The notes under the pieces: generated by a model | Database searches by the model: none | What the model saw: only the letters and a program-made list of their open reading frames with translations | What the model was told of the DNA's origin: nothing | Program-made: the position numbers and the translations under genes | Assembly: GCF_003428645.1 (NCBI RefSeq) | Contig: NZ_QVQH01000001.1 | Coordinates: 1 to 64,000, forward strand | Direction of reading: 5' to 3' | Source of the DNA: Geodermatophilus marinus | GTDB lineage: Bacteria; Actinomycetota; Actinomycetes; Mycobacteriales; Geodermatophilaceae | Length of the DNA: 64,000 nt | In this document: positions 24,980 through 33,189 of the stretch, piece after piece | Position numbering within the stretch: the first letter of the stretch is position 1 | How the letters are laid out: each line of letters opens with the position of its first letter

Positions 24980-26554
24980 GTGCCGGACCTCAAGCAGTTC
25001 AAGCTGCCCGACGTCGGGGAGGGCCTGACCGAGGGCGAGATCCTGCAGTGGCTGGTCGCCGTCGGCGACACGGTCACCGTCAACCAGCCGCTGTGCGAGG
25101 TGGAGACCGCCAAGGCCGCGGTCGAGCTGCCCTCGCCCTACGCCGGGACGGTCACCGCGCTGCTGCACGAGGCGGGGGAGACCGTCGACGTCGGCACGCC
25201 GATCATCACCATCGACACCGGTGGGGAGGGTGGGGGCGAACCGGGTGGGGACGCCGCCGCCCCGGCAGCCGCGGCGGCTCCGCCGGCGGAAGCTGCCGGC
25301 GGCCCCGCGGACGCCGCCGAGCCCGCCGCCGGGCTGATCGGGGGCGCGGCTCCCGGTGGGCGGACCGCGGTGCTGGTCGGTTACGGCCCGCGGACCACCG
25401 AGGCCCGCCGCCGCCCGCGCCGCGGCGGCGAGGCCGCCGCCCGGGCGAGCGCGCCGCAGGCCACCGGCACCCTCGCCGGGGCCGACTACGGGTCCGGGGG
25501 CGCCGAGCGCCCCGCCCCGGCGGCCGTCACCGGCACGCCCCTGCTGACCACCGCTCCCGACGCCCGGAGCAAGCCGGTGCGCCACGGCGGGCTGGAGGTC
25601 GGCCGGCAGGCCGAGGCGCACGCGCTGTCCGAGGCGGCCGCCCCGTCGGCCCCGGCCACCCGCGGCCGGGGCCGCCCCCGCCCGCTGGCCAAGCCCCCGG
25701 TGCGCAAGCTGGCCAAGGACCTCGGCGTGGACCTGGCCGTGCTCACCGGCAGCGGCGACGGCGGGGTCATCACCCGTGCCGACGTGCAGGCCGCGGCCGG
25801 GCAGGGCGCGCCGGGGGCGCCGGCCGCCGTCCCGGCCGCGGTGCCTGGCGGCACCGCGGGGGCGCAGCGGATCCCGGTCAAGGGGGTCCGCAAGCACACC
25901 GCGGCGGCCATGGTGGCCAGCGCCTTCACCGCCCCGCACGTCACGGAGTTCCTCGCCGTCGACGTGACCCGGACGATGAAGCTGCGCAGCCGGATCGCGG
26001 CGCGGCCCGAGTTCGCCGGGCTGAAGGTCAGCCCGCTGCTGTTCGTGGCCAAGGCACTGCTGCTGGCCGCGCGCCGGCACCCGGTGGTCAACAGCTCGTG
26101 GGACGAGGCCGCGCAGGAGATCGTCGTCCACGGGCAGGTGAACCTCGGCATCGCGGCCGCGACGCCGCGGGGCCTGGTCGTGCCGAACGTCAAGGACGCC
26201 GGGCGGCTCTCGCTGCCCGAGCTCGCCGCGGCGCTGGCCGAGCTGACCGAGACGGCCCGGGCCGGCCGTACCGCCCCGGCGGACATGTCCGGCGGCACGA
26301 TCACCATCACCAACGTGGGGGTGTTCGGCGTCGACACCGGGACGCCGATCCTCAACCCCGGCGAGTCGGCGATCCTGGCCTTCGGGCAGGTCCGGGAGAT
26401 GCCGTGGGTGCACAAGGGGAAGGTCGTGCCGCGGCAGGTGACCCAGCTGGCGCTGTCGTTCGACCACCGCATCGTCGACGGGGAGCTGGGCAGCCGGTTC
26501 CTGGCCGACGTGGGGGCACTCCTGCACGACCCCGGGACGGCGCTGGCGTTCTGA
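24980..26554 (+). CDS. bkdC: Dihydrolipoyl acyltransferase E2 of the 2-oxoacid dehydrogenase
   Basis: 524 aa. One lipoyl domain (1-80) with lipoyl-Lys45 (VETAKAAVE); Ala/Pro/Gly linker 81-230; E1/E3-binding domain about 236-271 (VRKLAKDLGVDLAVLTGSG); catalytic domain 295-524 with His496 and DG 500-501 (SFDHRIVDG). The linker holds an Arg-rich patch (EARRRPRRGG) that is unusual. It starts 2 bp after E1b. It transfers the branched acyl group to CoA. No lipoamide dehydrogenase (E3) gene lies in the window, so E3 must be shared from elsewhere. A 3'-repeat hairpin begins 1 bp after the stop. Confidence 0.95.
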   Translation: MPDLKQFKLPDVGEGLTEGEILQWLVAVGDTVTVNQPLCEVETAKAAVELPSPYAGTVTALLHEAGETVDVGTPIITIDTGGEGGGEPGGDAAAPAAAAAPPAEAAGGPADAAEPAAGLIGGAAPGGRTAVLVGYGPRTTEARRRPRRGGEAAARASAPQATGTLAGADYGSGGAERPAPAAVTGTPLLTTAPDARSKPVRHGGLEVGRQAEAHALSEAAAPSAPATRGRGRPRPLAKPPVRKLAKDLGVDLAVLTGSGDGGVITRADVQAAAGQGAPGAPAAVPAAVPGGTAGAQRIPVKGVRKHTAAAMVASAFTAPHVTEFLAVDVTRTMKLRSRIAARPEFAGLKVSPLLFVAKALLLAARRHPVVNSSWDEAAQEIVVHGQVNLGIAAATPRGLVVPNVKDAGRLSLPELAAALAELTETARAGRTAPADMSGGTITITNVGVFGVDTGTPILNPGESAILAFGQVREMPWVHKGKVVPRQVTQLALSFDHRIVDGELGSRFLADVGALLHDPGTALAF

Positions 26555-26555
26555 C

Positions 26556-26621
26556 AGGACCCTCCTGCCCCCCACCGCTCGCAGGCTCGCGGCGGGTCCC
26601 TGCAGGGGGGCCGGGAGGTCC
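26556..26621 (+). repeat. 3'-UTR hairpin repeat, copy after the E2 gene
   Basis: It begins one base after the stop with AGGACC, arm CCTCCTGC, core CCCCCCACCGCTCGCAGG-CTCGCGGCGGGTCCCT, closing arm GCAGGGGG (one G-U pair), then GGGAGGTCC, which can alternatively pair with the leading GGACC. It probably acts as the operon terminator. Confidence 0.7.
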
Positions 26622-26660
26622 CGGCGCCGTGATCGCGGGAGCAGGCGCGACGATGGCGGC

Positions 26661-27866
26661 ATGACACGGCCCGCGACCGAGCTGGACCGGCTCTTCGACC
26701 TGGCCGCGCGGGCGGCCGTGCCGGGGGGCTTCGGGTACCTCGGCACGACCGGCGCCGTCCTGCCGGACCGGCCGCTGCAGACGTGGATCACCGCACGCAT
26801 GACGCACGTCCTCGGCCTGGCCGCGCTGCTCGGCCGGTCCGCGGCCGACGGACCGCTCCGTCACGGGGTCGCCGCGCTGACCGGTGGCCCGCTCCGCGAC
26901 GGCCGGCACGGGGGCTGGCGGGCGGCGGAGGACGACGGCACGAAGGGCGCCTACCCGCACGCGTTCGTCGTCCTCGCCGGCGCGACCGCCACCGCCGCCG
27001 GGGTCGAGGGCGGCCGGGACCTGCTCGACGCCGCGCTCGGGGTGTGGCAGGACCGCTTCTGGGACGACGACGCCGGCCTGCCGGTCGAGGAGTGGGACGC
27101 CGCCTTCACCCGCCTGGCCGACTACCGCGGGGCCAACGCCACCATGCACGGCGTCGAGGCCACCCTCGCCGCGGCCGACGCCCTGGGCGACGACCCGCGG
27201 GCCGGGCGGCTGCGCGCCCAGGCGCTGCGCAGCACCGAGCGGGTGGTGCACGGCTTCGCCCGCGACCGGGACTGGCGGCTGCCCGAGCACTTCACCGCCG
27301 GGTGGGAGCCGCTGCCGGCGTACAACCGGGCCGAGCCGGCGCACCCGTTCCGGCCCTACGGCGTCACCGTGGGCCACCAGTTCGAGTGGGCGCGGCTGTG
27401 CCTGCACCTGCGCGCCGCCCTCGACGACGGCGCCCCCGGCTGGCTGCTCGACGACGCGGCCGCTCTGTTCGACGCCGCCGCGACCCGCGGCTGGGCGGCC
27501 GACGGGCACGAGGGGTTCCCGTACACCCTGGACTGGGACGACCGCCCGGTCGTGGGGCAGCGCATGCACTGGGTCGTGTGCGAGGCCGTCGCGGCCGCGG
27601 CGGTGCTCGCCGACGTCGCCGGCCAGGCGGGCGCGGGCGCACTCGCGGCGCGCTGGTGGGCCCACGGGGAGGCGCGCTTCGCCGACCCCTCGACCGGGTC
27701 GTGGCACCACGAGCTGACGCCGTCCGGCGAGGTGGCCACCGGCACGTGGGCGGGGCAGCCCGACGTGTACCACCTGGTGCAGGCGCTGCTGCTGCAGGAG
27801 GGCAGGCCGGTCCGCGGGAGCGTGGCGGCGGCGCTGGCAGGTGTCCCGGGCGGGGGCGTCGGGTAG
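26661..27866 (+). CDS. AGE-family sugar epimerase/isomerase (YihS-like)
   Basis: 401 aa, (alpha/alpha)6 barrel of the N-acylglucosamine 2-epimerase superfamily. It begins with WITARMTHVLGLAALLG. The three His residues used by mannose isomerase/YihS (H176, H248, H383) have counterparts His163 (ATMHGVEA), His239 (VGHQFEW) and His371 (PDVYHLVQ). This favours an aldose-ketose isomerase acting on mannose/fructose or sulfoquinovose over an N-acylglucosamine epimerase. No sulfoquinovose genes are nearby. The fructose PTS locus downstream makes mannose-fructose interconversion attractive, but that is inference. Confidence 0.88.
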   Translation: MTRPATELDRLFDLAARAAVPGGFGYLGTTGAVLPDRPLQTWITARMTHVLGLAALLGRSAADGPLRHGVAALTGGPLRDGRHGGWRAAEDDGTKGAYPHAFVVLAGATATAAGVEGGRDLLDAALGVWQDRFWDDDAGLPVEEWDAAFTRLADYRGANATMHGVEATLAAADALGDDPRAGRLRAQALRSTERVVHGFARDRDWRLPEHFTAGWEPLPAYNRAEPAHPFRPYGVTVGHQFEWARLCLHLRAALDDGAPGWLLDDAAALFDAAATRGWAADGHEGFPYTLDWDDRPVVGQRMHWVVCEAVAAAAVLADVAGQAGAGALAARWWAHGEARFADPSTGSWHHELTPSGEVATGTWAGQPDVYHLVQALLLQEGRPVRGSVAAALAGVPGGGVG

Positions 27867-27906
27867 GCCGACGGGGACCGTGAACCCGAGACACGAGGAG
27901 CATCCC

Positions 27907-28371
27907 GTGGCCACCGTGCAGGAAGCCGTCGACGTCGACGTCCCCATCCGCGTCGCCTACGACCAGTGGACGCAGTTCGAGACCTTCCCGCAGTTCATGG
28001 GCGGGGTCGAGCGGATCACCCAGCTCGACGACAGGCACACCCACTGGGTCACCAAGATCGACGGGGTCACCCGCGAGTTCGACGCCGAGATCACCGAGCA
28101 GCACCCCGAGGAGCGGGTCGCCTGGACCAGCACCGGCGGCGACGCCAAGCACGCCGGCGTGGTGACCTTCCACCGCCTGGCCGACGACAAGACCCGCGTG
28201 ATGATCCAGATCGACTGGGAGCCGACCGGCGTCGTGGAGAAGGCCGGTGCCGCGCTCGGCTTCGACGACCGCCAGGTCAAGGCCGACGCGAAGCGGTTCA
28301 AGGAGTTCATCGAGGGCCGGGGCACCGAGACCGGCGCCTGGCGGGGCGACGTCTCCCGTCCCGACCAGTAG
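27907..28371 (+). CDS. SRPBCC-family protein (polyketide cyclase/CoQ-binding type)
   Basis: 154 aa, one START-like domain: VDVDVPIRVAYDQWTQFETFPQFMGGVERI, a central sheet and a long amphipathic C-terminal helix (DRQVKADAKRFKEFIEG). This is the polyketide_cyc/COQ10-like branch, common in actinobacteria and of unknown ligand. The GTG is preceded by GAGGAG. It begins 41 bp after the AGE gene, so co-transcription is likely. The stop is followed directly by the four-copy repeat array. Confidence 0.87.
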   Translation: MATVQEAVDVDVPIRVAYDQWTQFETFPQFMGGVERITQLDDRHTHWVTKIDGVTREFDAEITEQHPEERVAWTSTGGDAKHAGVVTFHRLADDKTRVMIQIDWEPTGVVEKAGAALGFDDRQVKADAKRFKEFIEGRGTETGAWRGDVSRPDQ

Positions 28372-28384
28372 AAGGACGCCCTTG

Positions 28385-28625
28385 CCCCCCACCCCTCGCA
28401 CGCTCGGGGCGGGACCCTGCAAGGGCGCCGTTCCAGTCCGTCACCCGCCCCCCACCGCTCGCACGCTCGGGGCGGGACCCTGCAAGGGCGCCGTTCCAGT
28501 CCGTCACCCGCCCCCCACCGCTCGCACGCTCGGGGCGGGACCCTGCGAGGGCGCCGTTCCAGTCCGTCACCCGCCCCCCACCGCTCGCACGCTCGGGGCG
28601 GGACCCTGCGAGGGCGCCGTTCCAG
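28385..28625 (+). repeat. Four-copy 63-bp tandem array of the 3'-UTR repeat
   Basis: Copies start at 28385, 28448, 28511 and 28574 (the last is partial). The unit is the core CCCCCCACCGCTCGCACG-CTCGGGGCGGGACCCTG, arm GCAAGGGCGCC (copies 1-2) or GCGAGGGCGCC (copies 3-4), and spacer GTTCCAGTCCGTCACCCG. Copy 1 differs (CACCCCTCG) and has the complementary left arm GACGCCCTTGC following the SRPBCC stop. Because 63 is divisible by 3, all reading frames stay open, but no coding role is apparent. This array plus the hairpin at 28630 fills the 313-bp gene-free gap. Confidence 0.9.
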
Positions 28626-28629
28626 CACG

Positions 28630-28669
28630 ACGGCGCCCGCCTCCTCGACCGAGGAGGCGGGCGCCGTCG
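28630..28669. terminator. Perfect 19-bp hairpin between convergent genes
   Basis: GACGGCGCCCGCCTCCTCG (28630-28648) pairs perfectly with 28651-28669 across a 2-nt gap. It lies 15 bp before the HPr stop and after the repeat array, so it probably terminates both directions. Confidence 0.9.
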
Positions 28670-28684
28670 CGTGTGCCGGGGGGG

Positions 28685-28945
28685 CTATTCGGCGTCGAGG
28701 TCCTGGGCGACCATGCCCACGATCCGGTCGAGCACCGCTGGGTCCTCGCTGCTCACCACGACCTCGGTGCCCTGCTTGGCGCCGAGCGTCATGATCATCA
28801 GGGGCGACCCGGCGTCGACCGGGTTGCCGCCCGGCGTGGCCAGGGTGACCGGGACGCCGGACTTCCCGACGGCCTCGGCGATGAGCGCGGCCGGCCGGGC
28901 GTGCAGCCCGACGCGGGAACCGACGGTGACGGTCTGACTGGGCAT
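28685..28945 (-). CDS. ptsH: Phosphocarrier protein HPr
   Basis: 86 aa, standard length. His15 in GLHARPAA is the phosphate-accepting residue. Ser47 in AGSPLMIMTLG aligns with regulatory Ser46 of Firmicute HPr, though HPr kinase is generally absent in actinobacteria. It carries phosphate from Enzyme I (33190) to the EIIA part of the fructose permease encoded upstream. Last gene of the fruR-fruK-fruA-ptsH series, 62 bp after fruA; the ATG has GGAG within AGGAGAGGAC upstream. Confidence 0.96.
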   Translation of the reverse strand: MPSQTVTVGSRVGLHARPAALIAEAVGKSGVPVTLATPGGNPVDAGSPLMIMTLGAKQGTEVVVSSEDPAVLDRIVGMVAQDLDAE

Positions 28946-28963
28946 GGGGGTCCTCTCCTCGCT

Positions 28964-28993
28964 GCTGGGGGCGGTGCTGGGGGCGGTGCTGGG
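28964..28993. repeat. 12-bp tandem repeat between fruA and ptsH
   Basis: GCTGGGGGCGGT occurs twice in tandem with a partial third copy, in the 62-bp space between fruA and the HPr ribosome binding site. Read on the minus strand it is a C-rich ACCGCCCCCAGC repeat. Confidence 0.6.
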
Positions 28994-29007
28994 CACAGCC
29001 TGCCGGG

Positions 29008-31209
29008 TCAGGTCCGGGCCGGCTGGGTGACCGGGGCGGGCTGCCCGGCGACGTGGGCGTGGGCCAGGTCGACGGCGTCCTCGGGGACGGTGCCGGCCTT
29101 CGGGCGGCCGAAGCTCTTCGCGATGGTGACCGCCAGCGCCCCGACGACCGTGCCGATGGCGATGGCCAGGAGGAACACCAGGAAGTTGCTGATCGCGAAG
29201 AACACGAAGACGCCGCCGTGCGGGGCGCGCAGCTCGATGCCGCTCGCCGCGACGATCGCGCCGGTGGTGGCCCCGCCGAGCATCATCGACGGGATGACCC
29301 GCAGCGGGTCGGCCGCGGCGAACGGGATGGCGCCCTCGGAGATGAACGAGGCGCCGAGCAGCCAGGCCGCCTTGCCGTTGTCCCGCTCCGCCGGCGTGTA
29401 GAGGCGCGGCCGGATGGCCGTGGAGAGCGCCATCGCCAGCGGCGGGACCATGCCGGCCGCCATGACGGTCGCCATGATCACCAGCGAGCCGCTGGTCTGC
29501 GAGGCCAGGCCGGCGGTGGCGAACAGGTAGGCCGCCTTGTTCACCGGGCCGCCGAGGTCGAAGCACATCATCAGACCGAGGATGATCCCCAGCAGGACGG
29601 CGGAGGTCCCGCTCAGGCCGTTGAGCCAGTTGCCCAGGCCCTCCAGAGCGGCGGCCAGCGGGCGGCCGAGCACCGCGACCATGAGCCCGCTCGAGATCAG
29701 GGTGGCCAGCAGCGGGATGATCACCACCGGCTGCAGCCCGCGGACACCGGCGGGCAGCTTCCACCTGCTGATCCACAGCGCCACCAGGCCGGCGAGGATG
29801 CCGCCGACCAGGCCGCCGATGAACCCGGCGCCGACGGTGACGGACACCGCGCCGATGACGAAGCCGGGGGCGATGCCCGGGCGGTCCGCGATCGCGTAGG
29901 CGATGTAGCCGGCCAGGGCCGGCACCAGGAAGGCGAAGGCGGCCTGGCCGAGCACGGTGAAGATCGCGCCCAGGTAGCCGAGCAGGCCGAAGCGCAGCTC
30001 CTCGGTGCTGTTCCCGGTGGGCAGGTCGAGGAAGCTGTTGTTGAGCGCCCAGTTCAGGGCGTAGCTCTGCCCGGCGGCCGAGTCCGGGTCGGTGAGGACG
30101 ATCTGGTAGCCGCCGAACAGGAACCCCAGCGCGATGAGCAGGCCCCCGGCGGCCACGAACGGGATCATGTAGCTGACGCCGGTGAGCAGCCAGCGGCGGA
30201 TCTCCGACGCCGTGCTCGGGCGGCCGGCGGCCGCGGCGGCCGGGGCCTCGCCGGCGGCGCCGGCGCCCGGGACGCGGCGGGCCTGCGGGTCGTCGGCGGC
30301 GGCCAGCGCCTCCCGGATCATCGCGTCCGGCTCGTTGATGGCCCGCTTCGTACCGGACTGGACGACGGGCTTGCCGGCGAACCGCTCCCGGTCCTTGACG
30401 CCCACGTCCACGGCGAAGATCACCGCGTCGGCGGACCGGATGACCGCCGGGTCCACCGGCGTGGAGCCCGACGAGCCCTGCGTCTCCACGTGCAGGTCGA
30501 CGCCGGCCTGGTCGGCCGCGGCCCGCAGCTTGTCGGCGGCCATGTAGGTGTGCGCGATGCCGGTCGGGCAGGCGCTGACGGCCACGATGCTCCGCCGGGC
30601 GGTGGAGGTGGCGGCGCCCCCCGCGCCCCCCGCGGCAGCCGGCGCGGCCGCGCCCGCGGTGGCCGCGCCGTCGGTGGCCGCGCCGTCGGTGGCCGTGGCG
30701 GCCCCCGAGGCCGTGGTGCTCGTGGCGCCCGTCGTGGCGCCGGCCGCGGGCGCCGGCTCGGGGGAGACGACGTCCTGCACCAGGCGGACGACCTCCTCGG
30801 CCGAACCGGCCGCGCGCAGCGACTCCACGAACTCCGGCCGCACCAGCGCCCGGGCCAGGGCGGTGAGCAGGGTGAGGTGGTCGGCGTCGCCGTGCGCCGG
30901 GGCGGCGATGAGGAAGGCCAGGTCGGCCGGCCCGTCGGGTGCGCCGAAATCCACCTTCGGCGACAGCCGGGCGAAGGCCAGCGAGGCCTCGGTCACCGCG
31001 GCCGAACGGCAGTGCGGGATGGCGATCCCGCCGGGCAGGCCGGTCGCGGCCTGCGCCTCGCGGGCGAGGGCGTCCTCGGCGAGCGCGTCGGCGGTGGTGG
31101 CCCGGCCGGCGCCGGCGACCAGCGCGGCGAGCGAGCGGACCACCTGCGTCTTGTCGGCGCCGAGATCGGCGTCGAGCGCGACCAGGTCCGGGGTGATCAA
31201 CGGGGGCAT
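29008..31209 (-). CDS. fruA: Fructose PTS EIIABC permease
   Basis: 733 aa fusion in the order EIIA-EIIB-EIIC. EIIA (1-145) with phospho-His66 (IAIPHCRS); an Ala/Thr/Gly linker about 152-205 made of repeated GAAT/DGAAT units; EIIB (206-310) with Cys214 (VSACPTGIAHTYMA); EIIC from about 345 with nine or so membrane segments and the GFISEGAIPFA-like (ASFISEGAIPFAA) sugar-site loop. It imports fructose as fructose 1-phosphate, which FruK then phosphorylates. It lies 22 bp after fruK; the next gene is ptsH. The expected FruR control region lies upstream of fruR. Confidence 0.96.
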   Translation of the reverse strand: MPPLITPDLVALDADLGADKTQVVRSLAALVAGAGRATTADALAEDALAREAQAATGLPGGIAIPHCRSAAVTEASLAFARLSPKVDFGAPDGPADLAFLIAAPAHGDADHLTLLTALARALVRPEFVESLRAAGSAEEVVRLVQDVVSPEPAPAAGATTGATSTTASGAATATDGAATDGAATAGAAAPAAAGGAGGAATSTARRSIVAVSACPTGIAHTYMAADKLRAAADQAGVDLHVETQGSSGSTPVDPAVIRSADAVIFAVDVGVKDRERFAGKPVVQSGTKRAINEPDAMIREALAAADDPQARRVPGAGAAGEAPAAAAAGRPSTASEIRRWLLTGVSYMIPFVAAGGLLIALGFLFGGYQIVLTDPDSAAGQSYALNWALNNSFLDLPTGNSTEELRFGLLGYLGAIFTVLGQAAFAFLVPALAGYIAYAIADRPGIAPGFVIGAVSVTVGAGFIGGLVGGILAGLVALWISRWKLPAGVRGLQPVVIIPLLATLISSGLMVAVLGRPLAAALEGLGNWLNGLSGTSAVLLGIILGLMMCFDLGGPVNKAAYLFATAGLASQTSGSLVIMATVMAAGMVPPLAMALSTAIRPRLYTPAERDNGKAAWLLGASFISEGAIPFAAADPLRVIPSMMLGGATTGAIVAASGIELRAPHGGVFVFFAISNFLVFLLAIAIGTVVGALAVTIAKSFGRPKAGTVPEDAVDLAHAHVAGQPAPVTQPART

Positions 31210-31231
31210 GGGAGCGTCCTGTCCGGGTGGG

Positions 31232-32254
31232 TCAGACGTCCCGGCCGGCGGCCGGGACCGGGGCGGGGTGCGGGACCGGGTCGGCGGTGACCCGGACGGC
31301 GGCGACGTCCACCTGCGACGGCGCCGGGACGGCGGAACCAGGGAGGGAGGCGCTGGCGGCGCCGTAGGCCACCGCGGTGGCCAGCCGGTGGGCGGGCGGG
31401 GCGTCGGCCAGGTCGGCGAGCACGAAGCCGGCCAGGCTGCAGTCGCCGGCGCCGACGGTGCTGCGGACGGTGACCGGCGGCGGGGTGGCGGTCCAGACCC
31501 CACCCGCGGCCCGGGACAGCAGCGCGCCGTCGGCGCCGAGCGTCAGCAGCACCTCGCCGACCCCGCGCGCGTGCAGCGTGGCGACGGCGGCGAGCGCGGC
31601 CGACCGGTCGGCGAGCAGGTCCTCCTCCGGGACGCCGGCCAGCTGGGCCAGCTCCTCGGAGTTGGGCTTGAGCAGATCGGGGGCGCTCGCGGGGCCGGCG
31701 GCCAGCAGCGCCAGCAGCGGGGCCTCGGAGGTGTCCACCGCGACCCGGGCACCGGTGTCGCGCAGCGAGCGGACCAGCTCGGCGTACCAGCCGGTCGGGG
31801 TGCCCGGCGGGAGGGAACCGGACAGGACCACCCAGGAGGCGCCGGCCGCGTGCCGGTGCAGGACGTCGGCGAGCAGCAACCGGGTCGCGTCGTCGAGCGG
31901 GGCGCCGGGCTCGTTGAGCTTCGTCGTGGTGCCGTCGGGCTCGGCGAGGGTGTAGTTGGTGCGGACCGGCGTGGGCACCGGCACGGTGGCCAGCGGGAGG
32001 CCGAGCCGGTGCAGGGCGGCGACGATCGGGTCGTCGTCCGGCGCGGGCAGCACGGTCAGCACGTCCCCGCCCGCGGCGGCCACGGCACGGGCGACGTTGA
32101 CGCCCTTCCCGCCCGGCTCGGTGGAGCTCGGCGCCAGCCGGGCGACGCTGCCGCGCTCCAGCGGGCCGGGCAGCGCGAGCGTGCGGTCCAGGCTCGGGTT
32201 GGCCGTCAGGGTGACGACGCGCGGACCGGGCGGCCGCGTGGGGTGGGTGCTCAC
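31232..32254 (-). CDS. fruK: 1-phosphofructokinase
   Basis: 340 aa, PfkB family. VVTLTANPSLDRTLALP is the PfkB/LacC-type beginning. GGKGVNVA (49-56) is signature 1, LLKPNSEEL contacts substrate, and VGAGDCSLAG (GAGD 268-271, Asp271 catalytic base) is signature 2. It converts fructose 1-phosphate and ATP to fructose 1,6-bisphosphate. The GTG start overlaps the fruR stop (GTGA), so it is translationally coupled. A ~10-residue Pro-rich head and ~20-residue tail extend the usual 310-residue domain. Confidence 0.95.
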   Translation of the reverse strand: MSTHPTRPPGPRVVTLTANPSLDRTLALPGPLERGSVARLAPSSTEPGGKGVNVARAVAAAGGDVLTVLPAPDDDPIVAALHRLGLPLATVPVPTPVRTNYTLAEPDGTTTKLNEPGAPLDDATRLLLADVLHRHAAGASWVVLSGSLPPGTPTGWYAELVRSLRDTGARVAVDTSEAPLLALLAAGPASAPDLLKPNSEELAQLAGVPEEDLLADRSAALAAVATLHARGVGEVLLTLGADGALLSRAAGGVWTATPPPVTVRSTVGAGDCSLAGFVLADLADAPPAHRLATAVAYGAASASLPGSAVPAPSQVDVAAVRVTADPVPHPAPVPAAGRDV

Positions 32255-33018
32255 GCGACGACCACCTCGACACCGGCCTCCTCCAGGGCGGCGACCGCCC
32301 CGGGGTCGGCGCCGTCGTCGGTGACCAGGACGTCGACGTCCTCGACGTCGGCGAAGCGCACCAGGTGCTCCCGGCCGAGCTTGCTGCTGTCGGCGAGCAC
32401 GACCACCCGGGCGCCGGCCCGCACCATGGCCCGCTTGGTGGCGGCCTCGGCCTCGTCCGGGGTGGAGAAGCCGTGCGCGGCGGTGATCCCGTTGGTGCCG
32501 AGGAAGGAGACGTCCACGCGGAGGGTGGACAGCGCGCTGTTGGTGGCCTCCCCGACGGAGGTCTGGGTGATGCCGCGGACCCGGCCGCCCAGCACGTGCA
32601 GGGTGACACCCGGGGCGCCGGCGAGCCGGGCGGAGATCGGCACCGAGTTGGTGACGACGTACAGCCGCCGGTCGGTGGGGAGGACGTCGGCCAGCGCCGC
32701 GGTGCTGCTGCCCCCGTCCAGGACGAGGCTGCCGTCGGTGCCGGGCAGCAGGTCGAGCGCAGCCGCGGCGATCTTCGCCTTCTGCTCCGTCCGGGTGCCG
32801 CGCCGCTCCCCGTACCCGGTCTCCACCAGGGAGAGGGCGCCGACGGGCACCGCCCCGCCGTGCACGCGGCGCAGCATCCCCGCGCGCTCCAGCACGGCCA
32901 GGTCCCGCCGCACCGTCTCGGTGGTGACCCCGAACTGGTCGGCCAGGACCGTGACGGCGACCCGTCCGCGGTCGGTCACCAGCCCGGCGATCGCCTGCTG
33001 ACGTTCCTCGGCGTACAC
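32251..33018 (-). CDS. fruR: DeoR-family fructose operon repressor
   Basis: 255 aa. N-terminal HTH_DeoR (YAEERQQAIAGLVTDRGRVAV, recognition helix VTTETVRRDLAVLERAG), then a sugar-phosphate-binding DeoRC domain with LVLDGGSSTAALAD and FLGTNGITAAHGF. GTG 33018 is preferred over the ATG at 33036, because GAGAGGGGG lies at the right distance and family members begin M/V-YAEER. Likely effector: fructose 1-phosphate or 1,6-bisphosphate. First gene of the fruR-fruK-fruA-ptsH operon and divergent from Enzyme I, so it can control both sides through the palindrome at 33088-33101. Confidence 0.92.
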   Translation of the reverse strand: MYAEERQQAIAGLVTDRGRVAVTVLADQFGVTTETVRRDLAVLERAGMLRRVHGGAVPVGALSLVETGYGERRGTRTEQKAKIAAAALDLLPGTDGSLVLDGGSSTAALADVLPTDRRLYVVTNSVPISARLAGAPGVTLHVLGGRVRGITQTSVGEATNSALSTLRVDVSFLGTNGITAAHGFSTPDEAEAATKRAMVRAGARVVVLADSSKLGREHLVRFADVEDVDVLVTDDGADPGAVAALEEAGVEVVVA

Positions 33019-33071
33019 CGCCCGCCCCCTCTCCATGCCCGATCATGTTGGAATCGGGTTGTGATGGTGTT

Positions 33072-33101
33072 GTTCTACGTCCGAAACGTTGACAAGTCAA
33101 C
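33072..33101 (-). promoter_or_regulatory. fru operon promoter overlapped by palindromic operator
   Basis: On the minus strand a -35-like TTGACT (33100-33095) and -10-like TAGAAC (33077-33072) are separated by exactly 17 bp. The -35 lies inside the palindrome GTTGAC-AA-GTCAAC (33088-33101), the likely FruR site. On the plus strand the same palindrome contains TTGACA, facing ptsI. Confidence 0.65.
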
Positions 33102-33114
33102 ACCCAGGCGTGAG

Positions 33115-33155
33115 GCTGGTCACGAGCATCCTCGGTCGCGTCCCTCGCGACCAGC
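33115..33155 (+). promoter_or_regulatory. Two mutually exclusive hairpins in the ptsI leader
   Basis: GCTGGTC (33115-33121) can pair with GACCAGC (33149-33155). GGTCGCG (33134-33140) can pair with CGCGACC (33146-33152). The right arms share GACC, so only one stem can form at a time. The pair lies 35 bp before the ptsI start. Confidence 0.4.
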
Positions 33156-33189
33156 GCCCCGTCCCGACGGCACCCCAGGCGAGGTACCC

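Noticed and set aside
28307-28570. Open frame with three 21-residue repeats (TDWNGALAGSRPERA-type), possible repeat protein
   Set aside because: It is the minus-strand reading of the 63-bp non-coding tandem array; it is open only because 63 is a multiple of 3. No ribosome binding site.
28385-28625. Possible CRISPR array
   Set aside because: Copies are head-to-tail with no variable spacers, the unit is 63 bp, and no cas genes are near.
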